Source: Ianthella basta
Lineage: Eukaryota; Porifera; Demospongiae; Verongiida; Ianthellidae
Direction of reading: 5' to 3'
Length of the DNA stretch: 64,000 nt
Assembly: GCA_964019415.1 (NCBI GenBank)
Contig: OZ025871.1
Coordinates: 8,659,213 to 8,723,212 of the forward strand
Shown here: piece after piece, positions 1 through 11,639 of the stretch
How positions within the stretch are numbered: position 1 is the first letter of the stretch
Layout of the letters: each line of letters opens with the position of its first letter
Made by a program: the position numbers and the translations under genes
The notes under the pieces: generated by a model
Told to the model about the DNA's origin: nothing
The model's database searches: none
What the model saw: the letters and a program-made list of their open reading frames with translations, nothing else

Positions 1-59
1 ATTAACATGCGCTGACTTTGAATACGTTTTCACCATTCCTACATCTGCCAACATTTTGC

Positions 60-296
60 TGCATTCCTTTGTACATTATATAGCTTATATTGCAGAAAGT
101 CTGCATGGACATGGTAGGTCAGTCAGACTGACATCACCAGACCAGCCTGGACTATCCTTTGCCAGAGCATGCATGACCAGCCAGTGTATTACTAGCTGGG
201 GCCTGAGTAGCAATGGCATTACCAGCCTGTGTCCAACCAGCTGGCATACGCCGAGCACGCGGAGAGGCCTGCCCAAAGGGCAGGTCTGTCCGCTAG
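60..296 (+). mobile_element. Helitron-like non-autonomous element, 3' end
   Basis: The 3' end is well formed: a perfect 7-bp stem (268-274 with 278-284, loop AAA), then 12 nt ending in CTAG at 296, followed by T. Known Helitrons end in a hairpin plus CTRR and insert between A and T. The 5' end is not resolved and the start given is arbitrary. No coding sequence is seen. Confidence 0.45.
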
Positions 297-550
297 TATA
301 ATTATATGAACACATGCAAGATTGCTGATAAGACAATTACATTTTCCATATTATCATTACATACCATGCCTACAAAATCAGGACAATGATCATGAGTTAT
401 AGTTAATGCTAAAATAATAGGTCATCTACATGCCATTTAATTACATAATTTATATGTATAATTATTGCATAGACAAGCACAACACTACTATAAAACTACA
501 TACAATATACAGTATAAACCATACTAATGTATTCATGGTATAAATTCTGA
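297..550. other. AT-rich sequence, nothing recognised
   Basis: AT-rich with short palindromic stretches; no credible coding exon, RNA gene or repeat boundary was seen. Confidence 0.5.
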
Positions 551-620
551 TCAACTGAAATTTGTTACTGCTGAGTCATCGCTACCTCTTCTCTCCTGTC
601 CAAGTGTGCTCACCACTCCC

Positions 621-1327
621 TCACTCTCTGCTACTGTATAGTGTGTTTATGGATAGGTAAAGAGAACAACACAGAGAGGTGATGTAGGAGGTGATGGGTA
701 GTTGTGTAAGACTAGCTAGGGCAGTCTCAAATGTGATGGAGATTGGCATACAAGATAGAGTCCAATGTACACTTGAACACACCTGGGCGTTCTGGGGAAG
801 GGTGTGGCATGGGGAGTGGTCTGGTGAGGCCACTCTGAGGTGCTGGGCAAGTAAAACCACTTCCTATAGAGAAGGAGAGTGGAAAGACGAGAGAGGAAGT
901 CAATTGGAGTGAACAAACACCGTGTGTTATACATGTATCTGTGGTGGTGTTACACATGTACCACACCAGTGTATTGTGGTGTGCATGGTGTGACCTGGAG
1001 GTCACACCACAATACACTTTGGTGGTGTACAAGTGTACAGTGAAGGGTGTGTATACCAAAACAATACTGTGTACCATTTAGACAACAATACTGTCAGTAC
1101 TCACTTGATGGAGAGAGGCGGATTCAGGGGAAGGTGTTATCATACTCATTAGTGTACTCCCCTGTTGTGAACATGTCTCTCTCATCAGGTGGTAGTCCTG
1201 ATAGCATGTCCTGGAATAGGTGTTTCTTCCAAAAGCAGTCGAGCAGTACAAACTCTGCTATGTTGTGCTGCTTTGAAACACCTTTCAATACTGACACACC
1301 AAATCTCACCAACAGTGAGTCTGACAC
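621..1327 (-). pseudogene. Remnant of the 3' exons of a third NLR-type gene
   Basis: The exon at 1327-1105 is the paralogue of the conserved exon at 14554-14326 (NLR1) and 47674-47452 (NLR2). All three share the same acceptor context and the same CATCAA/GTGAGT donor, and read VSDSLLVRFGVSVLKGV, then DMLSGLPPDERDMFTTGEY. In this copy a TGC codon has become TGA at 1126-1124, so the frame closes just before the donor. A downstream Pro/Ser-rich exon-like stretch (about 868-790) reads GFTCPAPQSGLTRPLP, and the 620-870 block is repeated at 13330-13550. The upstream NACHT and leader exons are absent. I infer a truncated NLR copy; the function of this exon is not known. Confidence 0.6.
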
Positions 1328-1541
1328 CTAACAATCAAGGGAGGAGCAATGTAAGTCCAATGGGAATGGACATAAAACATAATATAATGCAAAACTAATG
1401 CACACACACTAATCTAACCCTCTACTGTGTATGTACCAGTGTCTGGTCCCCTTTTGCACAATGCCTTCCCTGAGATGCCCTCCCTCCATTCCTTTCACTT
1501 ACCACTTCCTTCACAGTATACAGCTACAAGTCACTGCACCA

Positions 1542-1733
1542 AACACCTTGGTTAACAACATTGGTAACTAGCTTGTTATTGCAGGAAAAGAGCTAGTTAA
1601 CAGGGTTTGTTAACTGCTAGACAAGAAACCTTGTTAAACACTGGAAACTGACAGAGTAGACAAGGAGTTAACAAGCCTGTTGTCTTGCAATAACAACTTT
1701 GTTAAACCTTGTTAACTCAAGCTCCAAGGTGTT
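1542..1733. mobile_element. Palindromic MITE (AACACCTTGG ends)
   Basis: The left end AACACCTTGGTTAACAA is matched in inverted orientation by CCAAGGTGTT at the right end. The interior is rich in inverted GTTAACAA/TTGTTAAC motifs, so the whole unit can fold. A related, degenerate palindromic stretch lies at about 12900-13030. No coding capacity and no family assignment. Confidence 0.5.
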
Positions 1734-1932
1734 ATGTAAACTATGAATATTGGTTTAGCTAGGAAGTACAGGTGATGAATATTCATAATTGAGAGGTTTG
1801 TACACCATTAATATAATTCTCCTATGAGCAACAGTTACTATTTATAGCAATGGATTGTCATGTGACAGCAATGAATATCAATAGAAGCAAGGCTTACAAG
1901 AAATAAAATAAGAGTCTGTTAAAATGGCAGTT

Positions 1933-3789
1933 TCAGAGTCTAGTGTCAAGTGTCCAGGCAGGGGCACCAGCTGGAGGGAGCAGTCTACTGGGAGATGACC
2001 CAGTTCTTTGTTTAGAAGGCGGGTGATGGTGCTGTGATGCAAGTAAGCTGGCTTCTCGCCTTTCCTCCAGAGCTTTTACTAAGTCATTCAACTCTGAAAG
2101 ACAAAGACAGAAATATAATGGTAAAAGTTATGCTTATGCACAATTACTCCTGCAGGGTCAATTTGCTCTAAACCTACCGCTAGATCGCCAGGCAGGATGA
2201 TGTGACAGAAGTTCATCTTCCCCATCAGATGACTCATCTGTCATGTAATTGTTATCTACTTGCTCCCACTTCTCCCTTTCCTCTCCAGTTGCAATATGCT
2301 TACTGCACCGTATGTACAACTGCAGAAAGTTAGGATTTCAGCACAATGAGGTTAGTGTAATATAATACAAATCACACAGTAATAATAGTCATACCCTTCT
2401 TCTTCGTGCAGCTTTCCTCCTGCTTTTGACATCAGCCTCCACTTTATCTGCCATGTCACTTTGGCTCTCTCTCCACCCTCTTCGAAGTTTTTCAAACAAA
2501 CACGACATAGCTCCTACAGCAAATAGTCACAAATTGTGCAGCTAGCTACATACAAAACCAGAGCACTAAACATGCACACTCAACCATACTTTCAATCGTA
2601 GGTTTCCCATGTGCTTCTTCTTGACCCCTCAATTCTCTATAGAGCTCACACCTGACACGTTTGTTCAGTACTGAGTCGTATGTAAGAATTGAAATGAAGC
2701 TGTGTCCAACTGACATTCCATAGTCACTATATCATACATGTCCATGGATGCATGTCAAATATTGCAGACATTAATTTTGGATATAAGTATATCACACAGC
2801 TGTGGGACATGAAGCATGAGACATCTGGCAGTACACGTATGATATTATGTTGCCTCACCTCTTGGTAACGTCAAAAGAAATATCCATCGCTGTGTGCAGT
2901 GTTTGAACCAAGTTCTGAAATAGGAGAATTGCAGTAAAGGATGCACTGTTATATAACACTATCATTCATTGTAGCCAGGCTTTGCCTTTCTCTCTTTATG
3001 CAGGACTTACTGACAGTGTCCTTGGTATCCTCTCCCTATGTGATGATGGACAACACTGGCTACTCAGGTCTTGTATCTAATGTGAGATACAAGTATAAGT
3101 CCTTCAAAGCAAATGGATTTAACTAGCTGCAGGAACATGTGGAAGGCAGCTTGTGTAGCACGAAATTGCAAGCCAACCATTGGTGCATTTGGTCAATTTG
3201 CGCTTGCTGTTCCGTAGACACAGACCTGAAATGGTCTGCATCCTGCTTGAGCAAGTCGAACTGCTGCTGGAGGGCATTCAATGATGTAGCCTGCTCTGCT
3301 ACCATGTTGTCCAATGCCTGAGTGTCTTCATTGATGCTTTGGAATGAATACATTGGGTTCTAAGGAAACAGACAAAACAAATTAAGCATTCGTGCTATAG
3401 CTACATATTTGCATAATGTATTCTCAAAGTTGGTACCTAGTTTGCTAACTCACAGCAGAAAAGCTTGAAGGTCTTGCAACTGAAATCAATTAAAGAATGC
3501 ACAAAGATGGCTATAAAATAAAAGCTGAAAGTACCTACAGCTATTAAAACTCACATTCTTTATGACGCAGACTTACTTGGGGTAGAATGCCTATTTGCCT
3601 GTCTCCTTGCAGTTGGAGTGACTGGAGGCGTTGCTGTTGGTGCTGAGCCTAGGAAAGGTAGTTGCCAAACAATGACATTAAATGATCATTATTGAGCATA
3701 TTACACACAGTACAGATTGAAATTAACGTACTTGAAGTCGAACGAGAGTGACCATGGAAGCTAGCTGCCGAGAAGCCAGAGAAAGCCAT
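1933..3789 (-). CDS. C14orf93-like protein with coiled-coil segment, multi-exon
   Basis: Start ATG at 3789. Exons followed by phase: 3789-3732, 3648-3577, 3479-3454, then a coiled-coil exon from about 3359 (LDNMVAEQATSLNALQQQF). Further exons lie near 2918-2865, 2715-2585, 2515-2400, 2325-2180 and 2093-1933 (TGA). The junctions I checked use GT-AG and keep frame; the 3' boundary of the coiled-coil exon and the next exon (about 3130-3005) are uncertain. Readable pieces are LVQTLHTAMDISFDV, YGMSVGHSFISILTYDSV, a basic SRRKAARRR run, an acidic MTDESSDGEDELL followed by HPAWRSS, and a Ser/Pro tail. From memory, the basic-acidic-WRS order resembles the C-terminal half of vertebrate C14orf93; this needs a profile search. 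It is divergent from the CACTA transposase, about 130 bp between ATGs. It could be a host gene or a second gene of that element. Confidence 0.55.
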
Positions 3790-4970
3790 CTTACTAGATT
3801 GCAGTTCAAAGATCTATGGTTCAAATAACGCGCTACTCTAGCAGTGTATGCCCCTTTTGTGAAGTGCGCACGCGCAGATCTGCATGCGTGCACGTGCTAT
3901 GGTTTCGTACGTTCAACAAAATGGCTGAAAGTACTCCGCGATCAAGTGTAGGTGCTCTTCTGTGCTTTTGTCCCCTCACTGTGACAGATGGTTGTCCAGG
4001 AACTCCTTCAGCGAGCACAAGGCTTTGTACTTTGTTCAGGAATTGAATGTTTAGAAAAGAGAAGCGAAGGTTAGAAGCTCATGCAGTGGACTTAGTTATA
4101 TTTTGCATCAAGCACCTTTAATGACCAATTTTCAGAGTTGTTCTCCCACTGTTGCCCTAAAAGTGAACCATGTAGCCTGCTTTACAACACCATGTCATCA
4201 GAATTGCTGTGATGTCTGAAGTTTCATCTCCTCTGTAGCAGTGTGAGGGAAGTGCAAGTAAGCGCCCTGCCATTGGGACTGAGTCTGAAGACGACATGTC
4301 ACTGATCGTGCAATCCCATTGTGATTTGGAATTTGACATTGGAACTGGCTCACCTGTTCTTGACTGTGACATGGAGACGGCTTTGTCCGACACGGATGCA
4401 AGTACCGACGCAGGAGACTTGGAAGCTACGGTGAGTACCAGTATATTGTTGACTTGTGACTAGAAGCTGCCCAGTATACTGAGTACATTTCTATGTGAGA
4501 CACTAATTGGTGTCATAGGTAGCCATTGCTAATTGCCAGCTTACACTACTATGCATGGGAGCTTACCAGCCAGTAAATTCGTATACAGCAGTGGCGAAAC
4601 ATTGCAGAATAACGTACTTGAACTGGAACATCCATGGAAACTTGAAGAACTGAAAGGCATAGTGGCAAACATTGGAACACTCGGATTCAAAGTAACCGCG
4701 CTTTAGGGATCCACCCCTTTCTTACTGTGCACGTGCAAAATGACCTCAACTAGTCTCACCTCGTGGGTAAGATGGCCTCCCCCGACCGTGGTTCCGTTGA
4801 CACTAGCGCGCTGAAACGACTGTGTCCTCACTGTGACTTTCACTTATCTAGGAGTGCCTACAATGACCACAAGGCTTTGTACTATCACCAAGAAACGTCA
4901 ACTTGGAAGAGAGAAGCTAAGGTGAGTTCTGTAACACTTTCATGCTGCCGACATCGATAATTTGCAGGTA
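3726..4970 (+). repeat. Tandem duplication of transposase promoter and first exon
   Basis: The block 3726-4100 is repeated, diverged, at 4605-4970. Both contain AACGTACTTGAA, CCATGGAA, then an ATGGC start and a CPHC zinc-binding exon with CACAAGGCTTTGTAC and AAGCTAAGG or AAGCGAAGG. The offset drifts from about 884 to about 853 bp because of indels. Confidence 0.6.
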
Positions 4971-7936
4971 GCTATATAGCTAAGCTTGGGAGGTTGTACA
5001 GGCTAACAACTGATTAGTATGATATATCTTAAATATTGCATTTGTATGTCAAATGTAGATACCTCAACTTGATGCACCTGAGCAACAAGATCGTGATGCA
5101 GGAAGTCTCGGTGGAAGCTACTACTGAAGATACTGAGCCGCAGCAAATCAGTGATGACAGAATGGATCCAGATTCTGATAAAGACAGCGACTGTAGCTCC
5201 ATGCCAGTGTGTTAATGTTGCAGCTGCATGTGCACATATTTTTTATTCTTACTGTCTAACTACTGTGGTGATGTAAGTTGGTCCTTCTTGTGTACCTGCA
5301 TACTAGGAACTTTCTGCATTCTCAGAAGATGAATATAATGCCAATGGAGATGAAACTGACCACATTGCTATTGGAGTTGATTATGTAGCTGATCCAGGCC
5401 CACATGTGCAGGATCTGCCCAGTGATGGTGCGCATGGCAATTCTGAAGGTGTGAATGCTGCCAACCAATTTGCAATTGCTCTGAAACCTTTTGCAGTGCT
5501 GATGCTACTGATTCAGAATTCTTACTCACTGTCTGATTCATGTGTCAGAATTCTCCTTATCAATATGTTAATGGCTATGCTAATCAAGATTGTCGGGTTG
5601 TCATTCAGGGTAAGCAGTTCGGATGTGCAATCATTCCTTGACATTTTTCCAATGACAGAACATTGACTTAGGACATTAGCTACCTGTACCAATGATGGAT
5701 TTGTCCAAGCTATTTGTTGTCCGAAATGCCTGAAGTTGTACAATCCACTTGCGAAATGGACAGTTTACTCACACTCAAAGGCAGAAGATTTTACATGCGA
5801 TCACATTGAGTTTCCCAACCATACACAACATTGGATGCGGAAAGAGTGCGGTGCGGTATTGCTACAGATCCGGTCATCAGGGTTAGCGTCATATTTGCGT
5901 CCCATTAAGATATTTCCGTACAGCGGCTTAATTGGTCCTCTGACTAATCTTATTCAAAGGCCTAAGGTATTAGGGCAGTGCAACCTATGGCCACCTTAGC
6001 AATAACCCTGCTGTAATGCTGGACATTTATGATGGAGAGATGTGGCAGAACTTCCTTTCTGCGCAGGGACGTCCATTTCTGTCACAGCCAAATAACCTTG
6101 CTCTGTCCCTGAACGTTGATTGGTTCCGACCGTTTAAACATTCTCAGTACGGAGTTGGCATTGTGTACTTCTGCATTCTGAATTTACCAAGAGAGATTAG
6201 ATACCTTCCACAAAACATCATAGTCGCAGGCATCATTCCTGGGCCGAAAGAGCCAGAGAAAGTAATGAATACGTATTTGGAGCCACTAGTAGATGATTTG
6301 AAGAAGCTTTGGAATGATGTTTACATTGAGGTGCCTACTCTTGCTGTTCCCGTTCGTGTCCGGGCAGCACTTCTATGTGTCACGTGTGACAAACCAGCTT
6401 GTAGAAAGGTTTGTGGATTCCTTGGGCATAATTCAAATCGTGCATGCTCCAAGTGCCTGCATGTCTTCCCTGGGGATGTCAGCAATGGCTTTGATTTCAG
6501 TGGCTATGATGTTATTCAGTGGCCGGAATGGGAAATTGGACAGCACCGCGATCACGTGAATTTGTCCAGAGCGGCGCAAACTGCTTCAGCTAGAAATTCA
6601 CTTGAAAGTGAACATGGCTCTAGGTATTCAGTTTTGTTAGATCTGTCGTACTTTGATATAGTGCATCAGCATGTTATTGACCCAATGCACAACCTGTTTT
6701 TGGGTATAGCAAAGCATACCGTGTTGATTTGGAAGGAAAGGTATTGGTCATCTGGCAACATTGCCGAGAAAATCCAAGAAATTGTCAATCGTTTTCAGGT
6801 GCCCAGTTCTGTTGGTAGAATTCCACACCAAATTTTAACAGGATTTTCTAGTTTCACAGCAGACCAGTGGAAGCACTGGGTCCTTATTTACAGCCTAATA
6901 GTTGTGGAGGGTAGAATTCCCAGTGTTGACTACAGCATGTGGACAAAGTTTGTGCAAACATGCTCAATTGTTTGCTCACCGGTGTTGCACAAGGAAGCGA
7001 TTACAAGGGCACACCAGCTTTTCATTGAATTCTGTACTGAGTTCCAGGACTTGTATGGAGGTTCAGTGTGCACAATTAACATGCATCTTTCCTGTCATTT
7101 GCACACTTGTTTGCATGACTATGGTCCATGCGGCACATACATTCTGGTGCTTCAGATTTGAGTACAGGAATGGGGAATTTGGTGCAATGCGCACTAACAA
7201 CCATTCTATTGAAGTGCAACTGATGCGCAGATTTAATAACAGCATGCAGCTTTTAGCTATTGCTCAATTTCTAGAGGGTGTACCTGGGGATTTCAGGTCT
7301 ACTTACAATGCACTAGTCAAGGGCAGGAAAGATAATCGAGGAACTGTGAACATCATCATACTTGGTCATACAGAGGGTCTCACCATGGAGTTTGTTGTGA
7401 AAGGTAATGGTTTTGTTGAGATCACTGGTTCAACTACTCTTCAGGCTTTAAGTCAGCCAGAATACAGGGAGCTAGAAGCAGTTTCTGCTAAGATCTTTGG
7501 ATTATTATTCAGGAGGTTATGTAGGGTATACAGTGAAGGAATGCAGGCGTCCTTTCTGGGGCAAAGGTATGGCTCACAGAACAGCCGACTGTTGAGGTTA
7601 GCCACGGTACAAGCCTTCATGTATTCAAGATCATTCAATTTTGCTATTAGTGTTCATGTGGGATATATTCAGTGCTTTCTGACACTTCAAGTTGAACTGC
7701 ATGACCGTGTGGAAAACATTCATTTTGCTGACGTGATGTGGCTTGATGACCACCCACACAATGCCTTTTTTCCAGAGCCTCTGAAGATGTGGTATGACCT
7801 TGCTTCTTCACGTTCATTCATTCCTGTTGCCTTCTTTATCACTAGAGTGGCCGTATTCAAGGAAACTATTGCCAACATAAAATCCATAGTTTCCGTACCA
7901 CCTGTCCACAGGCAAAATATGCAAAGTTGTACATAA
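3921..7936 (+). pseudogene. CACTA/EnSpm-like transposase (tnp2 type), decayed
   Basis: Exons read 5' to 3'. A zinc-binding exon is present twice (3921-4070, with an in-frame stop after QELNV; and 4772-4921, RLCPHCDFHLSRSAYNDH, donor GTGAGT). Acidic exons follow at 4243-4431 and about 5059-5208. Next is a helical exon at 5309-5609 (NQFAIALKPFAVLMLLIQNS), then about 5645-5986 (CCPKCLKLYNPLAKW, IEFPNHTQHWMRKECG). The main block is 6016-7160 (LALSLNVDWFRPFKH, NLPREIRYLPQNIIVAGIIP, FDIVHQHVIDPMHNLFLG) and the C-terminal block about 7150-7936 (FWCFRFEYRNGEFG). The frame shifts near 5990-6010 and again near 7130-7160. This is the layout of animal EnSpm/CACTA transposases with the tnp2 domain. With two frameshifts it cannot give full-length transposase without correction. 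Terminal repeats were not found. Confidence 0.7.
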
Positions 7937-7939
7937 TAT

Positions 7940-9040
7940 GCTATGGAGGCAGTTAACCCAGCCACACTTGTGCAGTGAGCGGGTAAACGCAGCCTCTCAC
8001 ACAGGATGATACATGACCTGCTTTTGCTCTGATTTTGTCCGTTAACTGACCATTATATTTATCTTTAGTGGTAGCACACTTGAGACTTGACATATATACA
8101 TCTTTCATGAGTGCGAGAGGGTGGTAGGGTGGGGGGTCAGCAAAGCAGTGCCACATTCTATATAGCGATGGTGCTGACTGTCACTCAGACTCACTGTCTG
8201 TGTGCAAGAGCACTGCCTAATCTGGTCTCGCTCTGCACTATATCTGAGAATTGTCCATGTTTTGCATGTCTGCGTAACATAATAATGAATAAATTATAGA
8301 AATTTTCAGGATATGTCTTGGAAATGTGGAATGTAAGTGAGTGCAGCAAAGGTTCCTGATATATAGATCAGATTTCGTGGAGCCAGGAAAATATATAATT
8401 ACACTGTGATCACCGACTCCTACTGCAGTAGGATGGAGAAATGCAAACATTGCACAACACCCTCAAAGTGGTACCAAATTGAAGCACTCATTGCACTGAA
8501 TGCATTGATGCAAGTCATCACTGGGATAACCCGTGTGTGCAGGAGTCAGAGGTCATTCGACGTCTGAGTGGAAACTGCAGAGAGCTGTGTCACCGGAACG
8601 ATGAAGGCGGTGAGGATGAAAATGCACAGGTGGGCTGTACCAATGATGTGGCATCGGATGGTGCGACCATCTGGTTCGTGCCATTTGCCGTTTGTGCAAT
8701 ACGCATATCGCCCATCTACTCGTTAGCCATTTTGAGGGTGGAGTCAAAAGTGCAAGAGTGGATGCGTCTCACTTGGATGCATGTGTCATGCAATTTGAAA
8801 GGGCATGGTTCTTAGCATGGGCTTTTAACATGCAAAAGCGTACAGTGATGGCAAAAATACACACGTACAGGTGTGCTTTACTTGGTTGCGGGAACGACAA
8901 AGCCAGTGATGATAAAGAAGCACTGGCATGCTCTACTTGGCCATTAGCTATTTGGAACATGAGTATATGGAGTCAAAAGCCTTTGTGTGAATGAGAATCA
9001 AGTAAAAATAAACACAGTTGGCCATATCACTAGGGGCATT
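7940..9040. other. Intergenic, no gene recognised
   Basis: No exon-like open frame with splice sites. Around 8600-8990 two loosely similar blocks share CATTAGC, ATTTTGAGG or ATTTGGAACA, and GGAGTCAAAAG, suggesting an old tandem duplication. Short open frames are chance-level. Confidence 0.4.
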
Positions 9041-9048
9041 GACTAATA

Positions 9049-9074
9049 TTAGGTTAGGGTTAGGGTTAGGGTTA
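9049..9074 (+). repeat. Interstitial telomere-type repeat (TTAGGG)n
   Basis: Four near-perfect TTAGGG units, followed by degenerate GGGTAGGGTTGGG. Same motif as metazoan telomeres. Confidence 0.85.
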
Positions 9075-9295
9075 AAGTCAAGGGTAGGGTTGGGTAGGAT
9101 ATGGGTGGTTTTGTTTACAAACATGCATCACAAGGGGGATATCATAACTTTTGGTCATGCTAATGAGCCATAACTTCCTGTGCTACAACAGCAATGTCAT
9201 GCAAGTTTACATCAACTCCAATGCAAACGACACACATAAAGCGTGTTTCGGCCAATGCCAGGCCATCATCAGGTTTGCTGGGAGTGAAGTGCAGA

Positions 9296-9732
9296 TCTAC
9301 AGTATGTGACAATATAACGTTAATGTTCCATTCCCTTTTCGTTTCGTTGAAAATGAATGATTTGTCCGTTCTATGGTGCGTTGTACAGTCCGAAAGACGG
9401 AAATGAAAGTAACGGTTTAGTGTGCCGGAACAGTGGGGGAACAGAACGGTTCAGTGGGCCTCTAACGATTAGGCGCCGGCGAAAGGACTTCATGCGCATT
9501 CCTCGAGCTTGTCTGACAAGTAGTGATAGCAGCAGCACTCGCAGACATCGTATTCTCCCACTGGCACCCTTAACGCGCGGTGATATCAACGTATCAAACA
9601 ATCTGGAACCATTGCGTACGTCTTTCATTTGATTTGACCAATGGTACCGGGTGTTTCCCATCATTCTATAAAAACGGACGTTCTGTTCGTTTTATAAAAT
9701 GGAATATTAAAGTTATATTGTCACATACAATG
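9296..9732. mobile_element. Tc1/mariner-type MITE, copy A
   Basis: The left end CAGTATGTGACAATATAACG and the inverted right end (CGTTATATTGTCACATAC-like, about 9705-9730) match the ends of the larger element at 24073-25016. The interior has FW-type AAACGGAACG motifs but no intact gene. Confidence 0.6.
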
Positions 9733-10131
9733 TCAGCGTTCTGTTTACACGAAACACTGGAAATACGGAGCATGTTTTACCATTGTACGGTAGAAATACC
9801 CATTTATATGGAAAGATAGTATTGCACATCAGTGAATAGTAAATGATCAAGAGATTGAGTACAACGATTAAGAGATGGTTTGGTGGCAAATGAACGATTG
9901 AGATGGTTCGGCACAAACAAATGGTGGCCAACAGTTGGGCGCAGACAGGAGACTCGCGTACAAATAGTTTGTGCTCGCTCCAGTTATGTCCTGTACATCT
10001 CGGCTGCTTGTCAAGCACTCCAAATTTGCGCCAAACTGTTTCAACGGTGCCTGTGCAAATAGTCCCTATCTCGTACAAATCATTTTGTTCCATAACTGTT
10101 TCATTCTGCCTAACAACCATTCATACCTTAA

Positions 10132-10765
10132 CCCATTTGGGCCCAATTTCAAACTTCGCGCTCGTGTACTGTGAGCCTAACTTAAAAAATGGCGGCTACG
10201 TACAAGCCCCGTACTTTTGCTTTTCCGTGGCTTTCCTGGCTTTCCTAGCAAAATGTTGACATTAGGTGTTGCATTCCATGATGCTGTTTCTTAGAAAGGC
10301 TATGGGGTGTTCGTGGCCCAGCTCTAGTTTCTTCGCAAGTATGTGCTGCCGAAGAAGACGTCGAGAACGGTAAGCGAACATTTGTATTCTACTTGCTGGC
10401 ACTTCTGTGACCCAGAAAAGAACCTAGGAGCCGCTCTAGCTGCTGAACTATTTGTTTAACAGCCGACTGCATTCGTTCTTGTCGCTACGTGGTACGTGGT
10501 AGCTTTCTGGTCACACACCAAATTGGTGCGTAACTTCGCAAAACGTTCGGCACTTGATTGCGCGGCGCGAGAACGACCAGAAGAGACGGCGAGAGTCTGA
10601 AATGATGACCAAATGACTACTAGGCATGCTGTGAAAAGTTTGTACCATTCCTCCGTTCTTGGCAGCCAAACGAAGGGAAAGTTCGTCTTGACGCAAATCT
10701 GCTTCATTGGGCCTTAAGCGTATACAAATATTTGATGCAAATTTGCGTCTTTGGGCCCTAATGGG
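10132..10765 (-). mobile_element. piggyBac-type MITE, copy 1, flanked by TTAA
   Basis: The 634-bp element is flanked by TTAA at 10128-10131 and 10766-10769. Its ends are CCCATTTGGGCCC and GGGCCCTAATGGG, and an inner palindrome GCAAATTTGC sits near one end. It is a reverse-orientation copy of 29591-30222. TTAA target duplication and CCC...GGG ends are typical of piggyBac. I see no transposase domain; open frames on both strands look incidental. Confidence 0.75.
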
Positions 10766-10779
10766 TTAAAGACTAAAGG

Positions 10780-10920
10780 AAACAGAACAAAGAGAAAAGA
10801 GTACGAAACGGTCGATTTATTCCATCTAAACGGAACGGAACAAAAACAGAATGTTAACCTCACTGTCACATACAGTACAGTATGTGACAGTATAATATTA
10901 CTGTTTCACTCATTATTACG
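10780..10920. mobile_element. Two Tc1/mariner-type MITE ends abutting
   Basis: A right-type end (AAACGGAACGGAAC, then CACTGTCACATAC) runs directly into a left-type end (CAGTATGTGACAGTATAATA) at about 10877. This forms a tail-to-head junction and a local palindrome. Confidence 0.5.
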
Positions 10921-11039
10921 GCAAAGGTTAAACTGTACTACAGTTTACCTGTGTTTGTACCATTAATCTGCGTATAGGTAGCCTTACAGGCTGACATTTG
11001 CTTGTAAACAGTAACTATTTCTTCCATGTACATAGCTTA

Positions 11040-11630
11040 GGGCACACACAGATGCAGACTTGGACGAACACAGCGGCAGACTATAGGGCACACACACAGA
11101 GGCAAATTAGGGCATACAGAGACAGACTTGGGCATAGAGAGACAGGCTAGGGCACACAGAGAGGCAGACTACGGTACACACAGAGGAAGAGTAGGACAAA
11201 CAGAGAGATAGAGTAGGGCACAGAGAGGCAGACTAGGGCGAACACAGAGGCACAGAGAGTAAGGCTAGGGCGCACAGAGGCAGACAAGGGCACAGAGAGG
11301 CAAACCACGGTAGACACAGAGGTAGACTAGGACACACAGAGACAGAGTTGGGTACACAGAGAGGTAGACTAGGGCGAACACAGAGGCAGACTAGAGTGCG
11401 CAGGGAGACAGGCTAGGGCACACACAGGCAGACTAGGGCGTACAGAGAGGCAGACTAGGATGCACAGGAGACATACTAGGGTACACAGAATCGAACTACG
11501 GCGCACCGAGACACAGAGTAGGGCAAGAAAGACAGACTAAGGTACACGCAGAGGCATGGCACACAGAGGAAAACTAGGACGCACAGAGGCAGTCTAAGGC
11601 ACATACGGAGGCAGATTATGGGACTGACCT
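11040..11630 (+). repeat. Minisatellite, about 22-24 bp unit
   Basis: About 25 imperfect copies of a unit close to GGCACACAGAGAGGCAGACTA. Length and sequence vary between copies, so it is old or not homogenised. Confidence 0.8.
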
Positions 11631-11639
11631 TTAAGGTTT

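Noticed and set aside
9903..10259. 118-codon frame
   Set aside because: Crosses the boundary of the piggyBac-type MITE and has no motif.
11040..11630. CRISPR-like regular array
   Set aside because: Units are contiguous and degenerate with no unique spacers, and the genome is animal; it is a minisatellite.
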